Counted from the first letter of the stretch, positions 1 to 9,422 are shown. The stretch is 38,717 nucleotides of DNA from Novosphingobium sp. Rr 2-17 (GCF_000272475.1 NZ_AKFJ01000082.1:1-38717), one strand, 5' to 3'. Numbers and translations: made by a program. The notes: generated by a model from the letters alone, not told the origin.

Positions 1-147
1 AAAACTGCGCAGCTTCGCCGCGGCGGGTTTATCGACGGGAAGGTGTCGTAGGATGGGAAAGCTGGCGGGATGGCGGACTACCGAGCCGGTCGAATGACTT
101 GACCTGGCCGATTGCGGAATGTCGGGTTCCGGCAGCGGTGACTATGG

Positions 148-736
148 TTGCTTGAGTTGGCTCAGGGAGTATTCGCGCGCGCCTCCAGCTTCGATGCCGT
201 CATCCGCATCTCAACCAATGCAGGCGACGTGCTCGACGATGTGATTGCGCTTCCACGCGGGCTGGCGCTCAAGGTCATGGATGTCCCGGACGATCGCTTA
301 CCGGGGTCGGAAGACGAGACCTCGCAGGATTTCATCATGGTCAACGGGCCAGTCTCGCCGCTCCCGTTGGCGGTGCGTTTCTCAAGAACCTGAAGCTCCT
401 GTCGAAGACCACGGATGTTGCTAAAGGCGGCAACAAGGTGTTCTCGTCGGTGCTGCAGGGTGTCAATGCAGCGCTTTCCGCCGTGGGTTATGAATCACCG
501 ACCATCCAGCAGATGGGAGGCGCGCCCAGGTCCACCCCTTGGACGAGACTTATTACACGCAGACCCCATACCGGTTCGGAGACTATATTGCCAAGTTCAG
601 CCTGGTGCCGGTGGCACCGGCGCTTACATCGCTCACCGGGACTAAGATCGACGTGACAGGCCGCCCCGATGCCCTGCGCGAAGACGTCAGCCGCGCGATG
701 ATCGAGCATGAGTGCGCGCGCGGCCTCGAGCGATAG
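148..736 (+). pseudogene. Catalase-like heme protein, decayed fragment
   Basis: Three consecutive frames together read as one catalase-family protein of the short, SrpA-like kind. The first part (148 to about 375) includes SSFDAVIRIST, LPRGLALKV and DFIMVNGP. The second (about 375-535) includes FLKNLKLLSKTTDVAKGG and the LQGVNAALSAVGYESPT region. The third (539 to about 700) includes DETYYTQTPYRFGDYIAKF and PDALREDV. Two frame changes, near 370-378 and near 535, and the loss of the usual C-terminal segment after about position 700 make it a pseudogene. The N-terminus before 148 is not recognisable either. It is probably a remnant of the locus into which the catabolic cluster was placed. Family assignment is from remembered motifs. 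The frameshifts could be sequencing errors, but the missing ends could not. Confidence 0.65.
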
Positions 737-826
737 CTGATCCTTCGCGATCAGGTCGATCAGCGCGGGAGCAGGCGCGGAAAGGCGTGGCCTTGGTGCG
801 AAACTCATGGAGCAATACCGTTGGGG

Positions 827-2086
827 TCAATGGACCCGAGCAGTGGCCAGATGCGCAGTGGCTACGAGCAGGCGGACGCCGGCGCCCAGGGCATCGGGAT
901 GGATCGTGAAGCCGGTTTGGTGAACGCCCACGTGGCCGAGATCGCCTTTTTCTATGCCAAGGCCGAAATAGACGCCGGGTATGACCTGGCTGTAGTAGGC
1001 GAAGTCTTCCGAATTCATGAAACGCTCGGTTGAGATGGTCATATTGACCTTGGCTTCGCCCGCAGCGTCGGTTGCTAGTACGGCGATCAGATTGGTGTCG
1101 TTGATCGTGGGTGGGGTGCCGGGCGTCGCGACCCAGTCCGCGCTGGCGCCATAGACGGCGGCCAAGGCCGACATACGCGTGGAGATCCGGTGGTTGAGAG
1201 TGCCGGGCTTGGCGTTGTCGCCCAGCGGTTCGAAGGCGCGGAGGGTTCCCTCGATGGTAACTTCGGCAGGCGTTGCGTTGATCGAGGCGGAACTGGTGGT
1301 GATCTTGGTCACTGAGATTACTACTGGGCGGTTCGCCATGTCCCAGCCACGCGCCGGCAGATCAGCCAATTCGGTGATGATCTTTGCCGATGTGACGCCC
1401 AGGTCGGCGCCTTCGTAGGGAGAGGCCGCATGCGAGGCGGTGCCGCGCAAGGTGAGTTTGAAGGTATTGCTGCCGGCCATGGCCGAACCTTGCGAGACGG
1501 AAACGTCCCCGACTGGCATTCCGGGAACGACGTGTTGGGCAAAAATCGCTTTGACGCCCAGGCGGGTGAGAACGCCGTCGGCGACGATGTCGTCCGCACC
1601 GCCTTTCACTTCCTCGGCAGGCTGGAACAGGAACACGATGCGGCCCGTGAAAGTCTCGGGATGGGCGCGCAACTGCACGGCGGCGCCGAGCAGCATCGCG
1701 CTGTGCGCATCGTGCCCGCAATTGTGCATGCGCCCCGGAATCTGCGATCGGGGCATGTGGTCCGCTGGCTCTTCTCCGGTGTCGAGAGGGCGGGCATCCA
1801 TGTCTGCACGCAAGGCGATCGTCGGGCCGGGCCGGCCACTGTCGAGCACGGCGACGATTGCCGAAGGCAGCGCCGGCACGTCCACGAAAGTGAACCCACC
1901 CAGCGCTCGCAGCCTGGTTATCAGGTAGGCATGGGCCTTGGGCAGATCTTTGCCGAGTTCGGGGTTACGATGGAGATACGTGTAGGCTGCTAGGGTTTCG
2001 CTATCGGCGGCGTGGGCCGGCGCCAGCGGCGCGATTGCCAATGAACAGGCTAACAGCGAGAGGATGAGGTTCTTACGCTTCATCAT
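827..2086 (-). CDS. Secreted M20 family metallo-amidohydrolase
   Basis: A 419-residue amidohydrolase/aminoacylase of the M20D type that hydrolyses N-acyl or amide bonds with a di-metal centre. A Sec signal peptide (basic MMKRKN, hydrophobic core, AHA-A near residue 26) predicts export to the periplasm. Visible family motifs are HRNPEL (39-44), ADMDA (94-98), MHNCGHDAH (120-128, metal-binding Cys123 and His125), FQPAEE (154-159, catalytic Glu) and a C-terminal SEDFAYY. Length is normal. It is the last gene of the minus-strand operon, 33 bp after the gamma-glutamyltransferase-like gene. The ATG at 2086 has AAAGG upstream; a second ATG follows at once (2083). The substrate is unknown; the context suggests an amide-containing catabolite or conjugate cleaved outside the cytoplasm. 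Confidence 0.88.
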   Translation of the reverse strand: MMKRKNLILSLLACSLAIAPLAPAHAADSETLAAYTYLHRNPELGKDLPKAHAYLITRLRALGGFTFVDVPALPSAIVAVLDSGRPGPTIALRADMDARPLDTGEEPADHMPRSQIPGRMHNCGHDAHSAMLLGAAVQLRAHPETFTGRIVFLFQPAEEVKGGADDIVADGVLTRLGVKAIFAQHVVPGMPVGDVSVSQGSAMAGSNTFKLTLRGTASHAASPYEGADLGVTSAKIITELADLPARGWDMANRPVVISVTKITTSSASINATPAEVTIEGTLRAFEPLGDNAKPGTLNHRISTRMSALAAVYGASADWVATPGTPPTINDTNLIAVLATDAAGEAKVNMTISTERFMNSEDFAYYSQVIPGVYFGLGIEKGDLGHVGVHQTGFTIHPDALGAGVRLLVATAHLATARVH

Positions 2087-2119
2087 GTCAAAGCCTTTAC
2101 GAAAGCAGCCAAGTTTTTG

Positions 2120-3622
2120 TCATGCGACGCCGGCCCAGTTTTCGCGCCGCCAGTCGGCAACCGCGATCGGCTGACCTGCCAGGACGCCAGCGCAAGCAAC
2201 CGATCCGAAACGCATGTCTCCCGGCTGAAGGGGCAGGGTGCGGTGGCCGCGCAGCGCAAAGTCCGCGAGCGCGGGGTGATTGTCCTCGATGAGCAACTGC
2301 CCGCCCTCGCTGCGCCATCGCGGTGCAGCGATGGTCGAGGCGAGGTCATCGCCCTGGACCAGGATGCGCCCGATGACTTGGAGCAGGGTCTGGACTTGTC
2401 CGTCGGCACCTGGCGTCGCCAGAGCCAGCAAGTCCGTGCCCCGGCGCAGCATCGCAGGGGCCAGAGTGTGGACCGGGCGCTTGCCCGGCGCCGCGGCGTT
2501 TGCGCCGGAGGTGAAGCCGCCCGCGCGATTGTTCAGCGTCAGCCCCAGTTCGGGGACGAAGACACAGGATCCGAAATCGTCGAAGACCGAAATCAGCGAG
2601 GATACGGTGAGGCCCTGCGCGTCGGCGGTCGAGACCCCGGCGGTATGCAGATAGGCGCGTGGACCACCGCGCAAAGCAGCCCGCTCGGGATCGATCGTGA
2701 GCACTTGGTCGAGCAAAGCCGCGCCGCATGCCGCATCGTCGCGATGCGCGAAAGCAGCTTCGGTGAGTTCGACGCCGACGTGCTGGAAGCTGGCCGCGTT
2801 GCCGCCGTCGGGGTTGGTCTTCAGCCATTGTTCCAGCCCGGCCAGCGCCATCGCGAGCAGCACCCCTTGCGTCGGGGGCGGTTGGACCGCGACTTCGCCT
2901 CCCTGGAACGGGATCGTCAGGGCCGGGGTGACCGGGGTTTCGTGGGCAGTGAAATCGGTCATCGAAAGCGCGCCGCCGCGCGCCTGGACGCGTGAAACGA
3001 TCGCTTGAGCGATGACGTCACCGTAGAAGGCGAGGGCGCCTTGTTCGGCCAACGTGGATAGCAGCGCCGCCAATGCTGGCTGCACGAAGCGGTCCCCGGC
3101 GGCGAGGTTCAGCAGGCTCCATTCGCCCGCGCCATGACGCTCCAGTCGGGCTCGCTGCGTAGCGACGGCTTTTGCCAAGGCGGGGGTTAGCGTGATCCCG
3201 TCTCGGGCGAGGCGAATAGCGGGAGCAAGAACGTGCGCCAGCGACAAACGCCCCCAACGCTGGTGCATCGCGTCCCATCCGCCGGCGATCCCCGGCAAGG
3301 TAATTGCGCGGGGGCCGTCGTCGGCGACTTGGGACATACCCAGCGGCGCCGCGCCCGCACCTGTGATGGCAAGGGTTTCGCGTCCGTCTCCCACCAGTGC
3401 GAACATGTCACCGCCCAAGCCGCAGGCGTCGGGTGCGACGACGCACAGCACGGCTTGCGCGGCGATGGCGGCATCGACCGCCGATCCGCCCTGGAACAGC
3501 GCGCTTTGCCCGGCGGCGACTGCAAGCGGATGGGCGGCGGACACGGCGCCGATTTCCCCGCGCAAAACCGGACGGTTTCGCGACGAGAACGCGTCAGCCA
3601 GTGCCCAGTTTTGGTTCGTCAC
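2120..3622 (-). CDS. Gamma-glutamyltransferase family protein, cytoplasmic
   Basis: A 500-residue Ntn-hydrolase of the gamma-glutamyltransferase (GGT) family. Family features are AAHPLAVAAGQ near 29-39, GGSAVDAAIAAQAVLCVV (45-62), GLGGDMF (68-74), the Thr nucleophile in the HTAG context at residue 327, and LTLNN followed by GGFTSG in the small-subunit part. Most GGTs have TTH at the processing site; here the Thr is followed by Ala-Gly, seen in divergent members. No signal peptide is visible, unlike periplasmic E. coli GGT, so it should act in the cytoplasm. The start is GTG at 3622, only 3 bp after the SDR stop. With a gamma-glutamyl ligase-like gene at 12318 in the same locus, its likely job is removal of a gamma-glutamyl group from an intermediate. 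This role is inferred. Confidence 0.85.
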   Translation of the reverse strand: MTNQNWALADAFSSRNRPVLRGEIGAVSAAHPLAVAAGQSALFQGGSAVDAAIAAQAVLCVVAPDACGLGGDMFALVGDGRETLAITGAGAAPLGMSQVADDGPRAITLPGIAGGWDAMHQRWGRLSLAHVLAPAIRLARDGITLTPALAKAVATQRARLERHGAGEWSLLNLAAGDRFVQPALAALLSTLAEQGALAFYGDVIAQAIVSRVQARGGALSMTDFTAHETPVTPALTIPFQGGEVAVQPPPTQGVLLAMALAGLEQWLKTNPDGGNAASFQHVGVELTEAAFAHRDDAACGAALLDQVLTIDPERAALRGGPRAYLHTAGVSTADAQGLTVSSLISVFDDFGSCVFVPELGLTLNNRAGGFTSGANAAAPGKRPVHTLAPAMLRRGTDLLALATPGADGQVQTLLQVIGRILVQGDDLASTIAAPRWRSEGGQLLIEDNHPALADFALRGHRTLPLQPGDMRFGSVACAGVLAGQPIAVADWRRENWAGVA

Positions 3623-3625
3623 GCT

Positions 3626-4366
3626 TCAGACCGCCGTATAGCCGCCGTCGATGACGATGGACGTCCCCGCGATGTAGCGGCCAGCAGGTGAGGTCAGCAG
3701 CATGATCGTGCTGGACACGTCATCCGGCGCGCCCTGATGGCGCATGGGGATTTGCGCCTCGATGGCGGCGCGCTTTTCTTCGGGGTCGGGCTGATAAGTC
3801 CAGAAAGGATCATTGAAGGGCGTCTTGATCCAGCCGGGGAGGATGCAGTTGATGCGAATGCCGTCGGGTCCGAGTTCTGCCGTCAGACTGCGTGCCAGCC
3901 CTGGTAACGCGGCCTTGGTCGCCTGGTAGGCCGACATTCCCGCATGGCCCCGGATCGCCCCGGTCGATGAAATGAAGACGATGCTGGGGTTGTCCGATTT
4001 GCGCAGCCAGGGCGTGGCCGCCTGGGTAAAGAAGAACGGCATCTTCAGGTTCAGCGCGACCGAATGGTCCCACATCTCGCCGGTCCAATCTTCCAGCGCG
4101 GCGGATTTCATCACGGCCGCCGTCACCAACAGGGTATCGATGCCGCCGAACGTGTCCACTGCCAGCGCGACGGCTTCCGCCGGCACTGCCGGGTCGGCCA
4201 GGTCTCGCTGAAGGAACACGCAGGCGCCGGGGTGATCCTCCTGCGCCACCAGGTCTGCTTCAGGGCGGTGGTCGATCAGCACCACGTCGTCCCCGCGCGC
4301 GCGGAAACCTTGCACCGATGCGCGACCGATCCCGGTGGCGCCGCCTGCAACGATTACGGTAGCCAT
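3626..4366 (-). CDS. Short-chain dehydrogenase/reductase
   Basis: A classical SDR of 246 residues, an NAD(P)-dependent oxidoreductase acting on an alcohol or carbonyl. The nucleotide-binding GGATGIG motif is at 8-14, the acid IDHR after beta-2 suggests NAD(H), and the catalytic set is Ser134 with YQATK (Tyr147, Lys151). The frame stays open upstream to 4615, but the alignment to the family begins at MATVIVAGG, so the ATG at 4366 is chosen; the upstream part only overlaps the P450 gene. The P450 stop (4369-4371) lies just before this start, so the genes are probably translationally coupled. It probably oxidises a hydroxylated or demethylated product of the P450 or Rieske enzyme. Confidence 0.88.
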   Translation of the reverse strand: MATVIVAGGATGIGRASVQGFRARGDDVVLIDHRPEADLVAQEDHPGACVFLQRDLADPAVPAEAVALAVDTFGGIDTLLVTAAVMKSAALEDWTGEMWDHSVALNLKMPFFFTQAATPWLRKSDNPSIVFISSTGAIRGHAGMSAYQATKAALPGLARSLTAELGPDGIRINCILPGWIKTPFNDPFWTYQPDPEEKRAAIEAQIPMRHQGAPDDVSSTIMLLTSPAGRYIAGTSIVIDGGYTAV

Positions 4367-4368
4367 GG

Positions 4369-5580
4369 TCAGTGTCCTGAAGATTGAGCAGTGAGCGCCA
4401 GGGGCAGGCTGGAAAGCCCGCGAAGGCCGGGGACGAGGCGTAGCTGCGATGGGCCGGTCGGCTCCAGCGTGCGCACTTTCTCGGCGATGGCGCGGAAGAA
4501 CACTTCGCCTTCCAGACGCGCCATCATCTGCGCCACGCAACCGTGAATGCCGGTGCCGTAGCCGATCTGATGCGAGATGCGGCGCCGGATATCGAAGCGG
4601 TCGGGCTCGTCCCACACCGCCGGGTCGCGGCCTGCGGAGCCGATCAGCACCAGCACTTTTTCATGCTTGTCGAGTTGCTGGCCGGCAAATTCGAACGCTT
4701 GCGTGGTGGTGCGGAACAAGCTTTGCGACGAGCTGTCGTAGCGGGTTGCCTCCTCGAACGCGGCGCGTGCCAGCGAGGGATCTTTGCGCAGCGCCTGCCA
4801 TTGGTCGGGATGCTCGGCCAGCGCGCGCAGGCACAGACCGATCGAATCGATCGTAGTATCGACCCCCGCCGACAGGAACGAGCGCACCAGCAGCTTGGCT
4901 TCGGCGTGGGTGATGTCGCCTGCGTCCCCCGATGCGTAGATCGCCGCGCCTAGACCATCAGAAGTGAGGGCGCTGCGATCACAACGCTCATCGATCCAGC
5001 CGCTGACTTCTTCGGCGCGCTTCATCAATTCGTCGTACCAGGGCGTGCGCGGGCCGAAGGCACCGAACACGATGCCACCGTAAATCAGCATGATTTCGCG
5101 ATCGAGCTTGGGCATGCCCACGGCATCGGGGAACACCGTCAGCGGAAACGGCTGGACCAGATCGGCGACCGCTTCGATCTCGCCCTTTTCGAGGGCGGCG
5201 TCGACCAGTTCTGCGGCGACTCGCTCGAAACCGGCGCGCATGGCCTTCAAGGCTTTGGCATTGAGCGCGCGCATCATGACCTGGCGCGTGCGCTCATGCT
5301 CGGGCGGATCGACTTCCAGGATGATACTGGGCTGGCGCCAGTTCTTCTCCTTGAAATAGTTGGTCAACCCGCCGCCGCCGGCATTGCTGAAGCGCTGCCA
5401 GTCGGCCAGCACTTCCTTGACCTGCGCGTGATGTTGGACGACCCAGATCTGATGCTTTTCCAGCCACACGATCGGCCCCAGGGCGCGAAGCTGCGCGTAG
5501 TGGCGGTAGGGATCGGCGCGGAATTCCTCGCAGAACGGGTCGAGGTCTGAAACGACGCGCCGGTCCATTGCAATGTTCAT
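4369..5580 (-). CDS. Cytochrome P450, CYP199A-like
   Basis: A soluble bacterial class I P450 of 403 residues. The I-helix oxygen-activation motif AGVDTT is at 238-243, the ExxR pair is Glu277/Arg280 (EATR), and the heme ligand is Cys348 in the GYGTGIHGCVAQ loop. The stretch around ARLEGEVFF and the terminal LRGLSSLPL strongly recall CYP199A enzymes, which oxidatively demethylate para-methoxybenzoates and similar aromatic acids; that specificity is an inference. Such enzymes need a 2Fe-2S ferredoxin and a reductase, and neither is encoded in this window. The ATG overlaps the hyuB stop in an ATGA, so the two are translationally coupled. Demethylation would release formaldehyde, which could also feed C1 metabolism. 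Confidence 0.92.
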   Translation of the reverse strand: MNIAMDRRVVSDLDPFCEEFRADPYRHYAQLRALGPIVWLEKHQIWVVQHHAQVKEVLADWQRFSNAGGGGLTNYFKEKNWRQPSIILEVDPPEHERTRQVMMRALNAKALKAMRAGFERVAAELVDAALEKGEIEAVADLVQPFPLTVFPDAVGMPKLDREIMLIYGGIVFGAFGPRTPWYDELMKRAEEVSGWIDERCDRSALTSDGLGAAIYASGDAGDITHAEAKLLVRSFLSAGVDTTIDSIGLCLRALAEHPDQWQALRKDPSLARAAFEEATRYDSSSQSLFRTTTQAFEFAGQQLDKHEKVLVLIGSAGRDPAVWDEPDRFDIRRRISHQIGYGTGIHGCVAQMMARLEGEVFFRAIAEKVRTLEPTGPSQLRLVPGLRGLSSLPLALTAQSSGH

Positions 5581-7313
5581 CGGGGAAGATCCTTCATGCG
5601 GGCACGCAGCGCGGTCGTCGCCGGAATGTCGAGGGTGCCGTCCATACCCAGCACGACGCCATAGGCCTCACGGGCGTGGGCTTCGCTGACCCGGTCGTCG
5701 AGCATGTCCTCGATCACGCGTTTGGGTTCGCGGTCCAGCGGGCTGCCGAAGCCGCCGCCGCCGGCCATGACGTGGCGATATAGGTCGCCTGTACCCAGGG
5801 TCATGGCGCGGGTAGGCATCGCGGGCAAAACCTGGTCCCCGCCGCTGCCGCTCAACAAGTTGCTGGCCGGCGCGCCGGGACTGCCGCCGTTAAGCCCGTG
5901 CGGGGGATAGGCGATCTTGTCGGAGCGGACGCCGAAATAGACATCGTCGGCCAGCACCCGGTACTCGCGCACGATACCCAGTCCACCTCGATTGAATCCG
6001 GGACCACCGGTATCCTTCGCCAGCCCGTAGCGCTCGATGCGGATGGGGTAGTCCGCCTCGATGGTTTCGATCGGGACGTTGGCCTGGTTGGAGGCCATGT
6101 GCGGCACGCCTTCCTGCCCGTCATGACCACTTGTTGCGCCCCATACGCCCATGACGCATTCCGAGAACACGAAGGTCGCCCCATCGGTGCGCCCGCTGAA
6201 GCTGGGCAGGGTGGAGCCGCCCGCCCCGTCCGCGCTGACCCGATCGGGCACCGCCGCCGCCAGTGCGCCGAACACGCAATCGACGATGCGGTACCCCGTG
6301 ATGCCACGCGCGCCGCAGGGCGCGGGATAGCTACAATTGAGCACCGAAGATTCAGGCGCGATGACGTGGATCGGTCGGGTGTAGCCGTGGCAATTGGGCA
6401 CGTCGGCGCCCATGATCGAACGCAGCGCGGCATAGACGTTCGACTTGCAGAACGAGATCGGCGCGTTGATGCCGCCGGCCACTTGGGGTGACGTGCCGGC
6501 CCAGTCGGCGGTCACTTCGTCGTCCGCGATGGTCAGCGTCAGGCGAAACAGGATGGGCTTGGGATCGTCGCCCAGGCCATCGATGTGGTCTTCGAACGTA
6601 TAGACGCCGTCGGGCAGTTCGCGGAACGCAGCGCGGGCCAGCCGTTCGGCATAATCGTGAAGGGCAACGCCATAGGCGCGTACCGTCTTTGCGCCGTAGC
6701 GCTCGATCATCGCGGTAAGCCCGCGTGAGCCTGCCATGGCAGCGGCAAGCTGGGCCTCGATGTCTCCCAGCACCAGATCGGGCGTTCGCACGTTGGCGGC
6801 GATCACGCGTGGCAACACGGGATCGGGCACGCCGGCCCGGCGCAGTTTCAGGAATGGCAGCCGCAGGCCTTCCTGGTGAATCTCGACAGCGCTGAGCGAA
6901 TTGCTGCCCGGCACCAGCCCGCCGACATCGACGTGGTGGGCGATCGTCGCGGCCCAGCCTTCGATCTGCGCATCGTGGAAGATGGGCTTTACGACATAGA
7001 TATCCGGCAAATGCTGGCCGGATGCCAGATAGGGGTCGTTGCCGATGAAGACGTCGCCGTCGTGGATGTCTCCGGCATACTCTTCCATCAAGTGGCGCAT
7101 GGCGTCGCGGAAGCTGCCCAGGTGCATCGGCGTCGTCAGCCCTTGCGCCAGGTTTTCCCCCTGCGCATCACACAGTGCGGTGGAGAAATCCATCGCGTCG
7201 CGCACGATCGGCGAGTGGGCTGTGCGCATCAGTATCAGCGCCATCTCGTCAGCGACGGCCTCGAACCCGTTCTTGAATACTTCAAGGAGGATGGGATCGA
7301 CATTGAAACTCAT
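5577..7313 (-). CDS. hyuB: Hydantoinase B/oxoprolinase family subunit
   Basis: A 578-residue protein of the HyuB family, the partner of HyuA in ATP-dependent opening of cyclic amides (N-methylhydantoin, 5-oxoproline, lactams) or in related carboxylases. The N-terminal block starting DPILLEVFKNGFEAVADEM, the GDVFIGNDPY motif and the HVDVGG site are characteristic. The Gly-rich C-terminal end (AGGGGFGSPLDREP) is also typical. Length matches the family. The start ATG overlaps the hyuA stop by 4 bases (ATGA), so the two subunits should be made in equal amounts. No gamma subunit of the acetone-carboxylase type is nearby, which favours a hydrolase over a carboxylase. The substrate is not decidable from sequence. 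Confidence 0.9.
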   Translation of the reverse strand: MSFNVDPILLEVFKNGFEAVADEMALILMRTAHSPIVRDAMDFSTALCDAQGENLAQGLTTPMHLGSFRDAMRHLMEEYAGDIHDGDVFIGNDPYLASGQHLPDIYVVKPIFHDAQIEGWAATIAHHVDVGGLVPGSNSLSAVEIHQEGLRLPFLKLRRAGVPDPVLPRVIAANVRTPDLVLGDIEAQLAAAMAGSRGLTAMIERYGAKTVRAYGVALHDYAERLARAAFRELPDGVYTFEDHIDGLGDDPKPILFRLTLTIADDEVTADWAGTSPQVAGGINAPISFCKSNVYAALRSIMGADVPNCHGYTRPIHVIAPESSVLNCSYPAPCGARGITGYRIVDCVFGALAAAVPDRVSADGAGGSTLPSFSGRTDGATFVFSECVMGVWGATSGHDGQEGVPHMASNQANVPIETIEADYPIRIERYGLAKDTGGPGFNRGGLGIVREYRVLADDVYFGVRSDKIAYPPHGLNGGSPGAPASNLLSGSGGDQVLPAMPTRAMTLGTGDLYRHVMAGGGGFGSPLDREPKRVIEDMLDDRVSEAHAREAYGVVLGMDGTLDIPATTALRARMKDLPR

Positions 7314-9421
7314 TGCGATGCTCCCGATGCCAGCGCGATGACGATATTGCCGTGGGCGTCGCGCAGCGCGGTGCAGTCCGGCGGCACGATGGTCGTGCCT
7401 TCGTATTCCTCGACGATCAAGGGACCAGCGCGTGGAGCTTCGGACAAGTGGGCGCGGGTGACGACAGGCGTTTCGAGCAAGCCGTGGTCCGGGCCGAAAT
7501 AGGCCGCGCGGGTTGCGACCGTGGGTTGCTCCAGAGTTTTTTCTGCGGATTTGCCGGCGTCCCGGATCGTCTGAGGGCCGTTCGGAGGGATCGTGCCGAT
7601 TGCGCGAAGCGTCACGATCTCGATCGCATGGTCGCCCAGGTCATGGCCATAGCTGCGCCGATGTTCCGCTTCGAAAGCGGCGCGGATGGCGGGAAGGCTG
7701 GCGTCGTCCAGTTCACCGCGCTCGATATCGACGCTCAACTCGAAGCCTTGCCCACGGTAGCGAAGGTCCGCACGCCAGGTGAGGCGCAGTTGCGGGGAAG
7801 CGCCCAGTTCGGCGCGTACCGTGTCTTCCAGTCGTTTGAACGTTGCCGCCATATCCACCGGTAGTGCGCTGTCCGGTCCCAGGGTGCGACCGAACGTGTT
7901 GGAGCGGCTGACCTCATGGTCGGTGAACAGCAGGCCCACCGCGCTGAACACTCCGGCGCCCGGCGGCACGATGACTTTAGCCATCCCTAATTCCCGCGCC
8001 AGCGCAGCGGCATGGATGCCGCCATTGCCGCCGAACGCGAACAAAGCGAAATCGCGCGGGTCGCGGCCGCGGTAAGTGGAGACGGCTTTTACGGCGCGCA
8101 TCATGGCGGAGTTGGCAAGGCGGTGGATGCCCCAGGCCGCGTCCAGCAGATCGCGATCGAGTGGCTCGCAAACGTTGCGCTCGATCGCCTCGCGCGACAA
8201 CCGGGCGTTGATGGGCACGCTGCCCCCGGCCAGCGCCGTGGGATTGAGATAACCCAGCACGACATTGGCATCGGTAACGGTCGCATCGGTGCCGCCGGCA
8301 TCGTAGCATGCAGGCCCCGGCACCGCGCCGGCACTGTCGGGACCGACCTTGAGCGCGCCTCCGGCATCGATACGCACGATGCTGCCACCGCCCGCGCCGA
8401 CTTCGGACACGTCGATCACGGGCAGCCTGAGCGCATAACCACCGCCCTTGGCCAGCGCGCTCGACATCGAGATGCCGCCGCCCACTTCATATTCGTCGGT
8501 GCTGACGAGGCGTCCGCCTTCGATCAGCGACGCTTTGGCCGTCGTGCCGCCCATGTCGAACGTGATGACGTCTCCGTGCCCGGCCTTGCCGCCCAGCCGC
8601 GCCGCGCCGACCACGCCGGCGGCAGGCCCGCTTTCGACCACGGTAGCGGGGCGCTCGATCACGCGATCGATGTCGAGCAAGCCACCGCTGGACTGCATCA
8701 TCAGCAATCGACCGCCGACGCCTGCGTCACGCAGTCGTATTTGCAGCGCGGAGAGGTATTGGCTGACCACCGGGCCGATGTAGGCATTGACGACGGTGGT
8801 GCTAGTCCGCTCGTACTCACGGATTTCCGGCAATACATCGTGGCTGGCGCAGATGAAGGTGCCTTCGGGCAACGTTTCGCGCAAGATCTGCTCGACGGCC
8901 ATTTCGTGCTGCGGATTGGCGTAGCTATGCAGGAAGCAGATCGCGACGGCCTCTACCTCGTGCGCGGCAAGCGCATCAGCTACCACGCGCACGGCCTCGG
9001 TATCGAGTTCCCGGATCACCTCGCCGCGCGGACCCAGCCGTTCGGGCACTTCCAGGCGCAAGCGCCGGGGCACCAGGGGCGCCGGCTTGCGATAGAGCGG
9101 CTCGTAAAGTCGGGGAACCCGGATGCGGCGCATTTCCAGCACGTCGCGAAAGCCTTCAGTGGTGACGAGCGCGGTGCGCGCGCCCTTGCCTTCGAGAATG
9201 GCATTGGTGGCGATGGTGGATGCGTGGAGGATCTCGTCGAAGCGATCCACGGGCAAGTTCAGCCGACCGGCGACATCGGCGATGCCGGTCAGGATCGCGG
9301 CGGCATAGTCGCCGGGCGTGGTGGGCGTCTTGGCGGTCGTCAGGGTGCCGTCCGGCGATAGGCAGGCGATGTCGGTGAAAGTGCCGCCGATGTCGGCGGC
9401 GATGCGGTAGCCGGAAGCCAT
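7310..9421 (-). CDS. hyuA: Hydantoinase A/oxoprolinase family subunit
   Basis: A 703-residue ATP-binding subunit (ASKHA fold) that works with HyuB to hydrolyse a cyclic amide or similar substrate using ATP. Two phosphate-binding signatures are visible: DIGGTFTD at 10-17 and DMGGTTAK at 289-296. VVESGPAAGVVGA (261-273) and FGGNGGIHA are also typical. The frame is open upstream to 9493, but family alignment begins at MASGYRIAADIGGT, so the ATG at 9421 is chosen. It lies one base after the stop of the enolase-family gene. With a GGT-like protein in the same operon, one option is a 5-oxoprolinase-type role that recovers glutamate; another is opening an N-methylated hydantoin or imide. Both are inferences. 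Confidence 0.9.
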   Translation of the reverse strand: MASGYRIAADIGGTFTDIACLSPDGTLTTAKTPTTPGDYAAAILTGIADVAGRLNLPVDRFDEILHASTIATNAILEGKGARTALVTTEGFRDVLEMRRIRVPRLYEPLYRKPAPLVPRRLRLEVPERLGPRGEVIRELDTEAVRVVADALAAHEVEAVAICFLHSYANPQHEMAVEQILRETLPEGTFICASHDVLPEIREYERTSTTVVNAYIGPVVSQYLSALQIRLRDAGVGGRLLMMQSSGGLLDIDRVIERPATVVESGPAAGVVGAARLGGKAGHGDVITFDMGGTTAKASLIEGGRLVSTDEYEVGGGISMSSALAKGGGYALRLPVIDVSEVGAGGGSIVRIDAGGALKVGPDSAGAVPGPACYDAGGTDATVTDANVVLGYLNPTALAGGSVPINARLSREAIERNVCEPLDRDLLDAAWGIHRLANSAMMRAVKAVSTYRGRDPRDFALFAFGGNGGIHAAALARELGMAKVIVPPGAGVFSAVGLLFTDHEVSRSNTFGRTLGPDSALPVDMAATFKRLEDTVRAELGASPQLRLTWRADLRYRGQGFELSVDIERGELDDASLPAIRAAFEAEHRRSYGHDLGDHAIEIVTLRAIGTIPPNGPQTIRDAGKSAEKTLEQPTVATRAAYFGPDHGLLETPVVTRAHLSEAPRAGPLIVEEYEGTTIVPPDCTALRDAHGNIVIALASGASQ

Positions 9422-9422
9422 G

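Noticed and set aside
488..808. Minus-strand open frame of 106 codons across the left border
   Set aside because: Most of it is antisense to the catalase-like remnant, and no family is recognised for the rest.
5577..9421. Acetone or acetophenone carboxylase for the HyuA/HyuB pair
   Set aside because: No small gamma-type subunit is nearby, and the neighbours concern amides and gamma-glutamyl groups, so a hydrolase reading is preferred.
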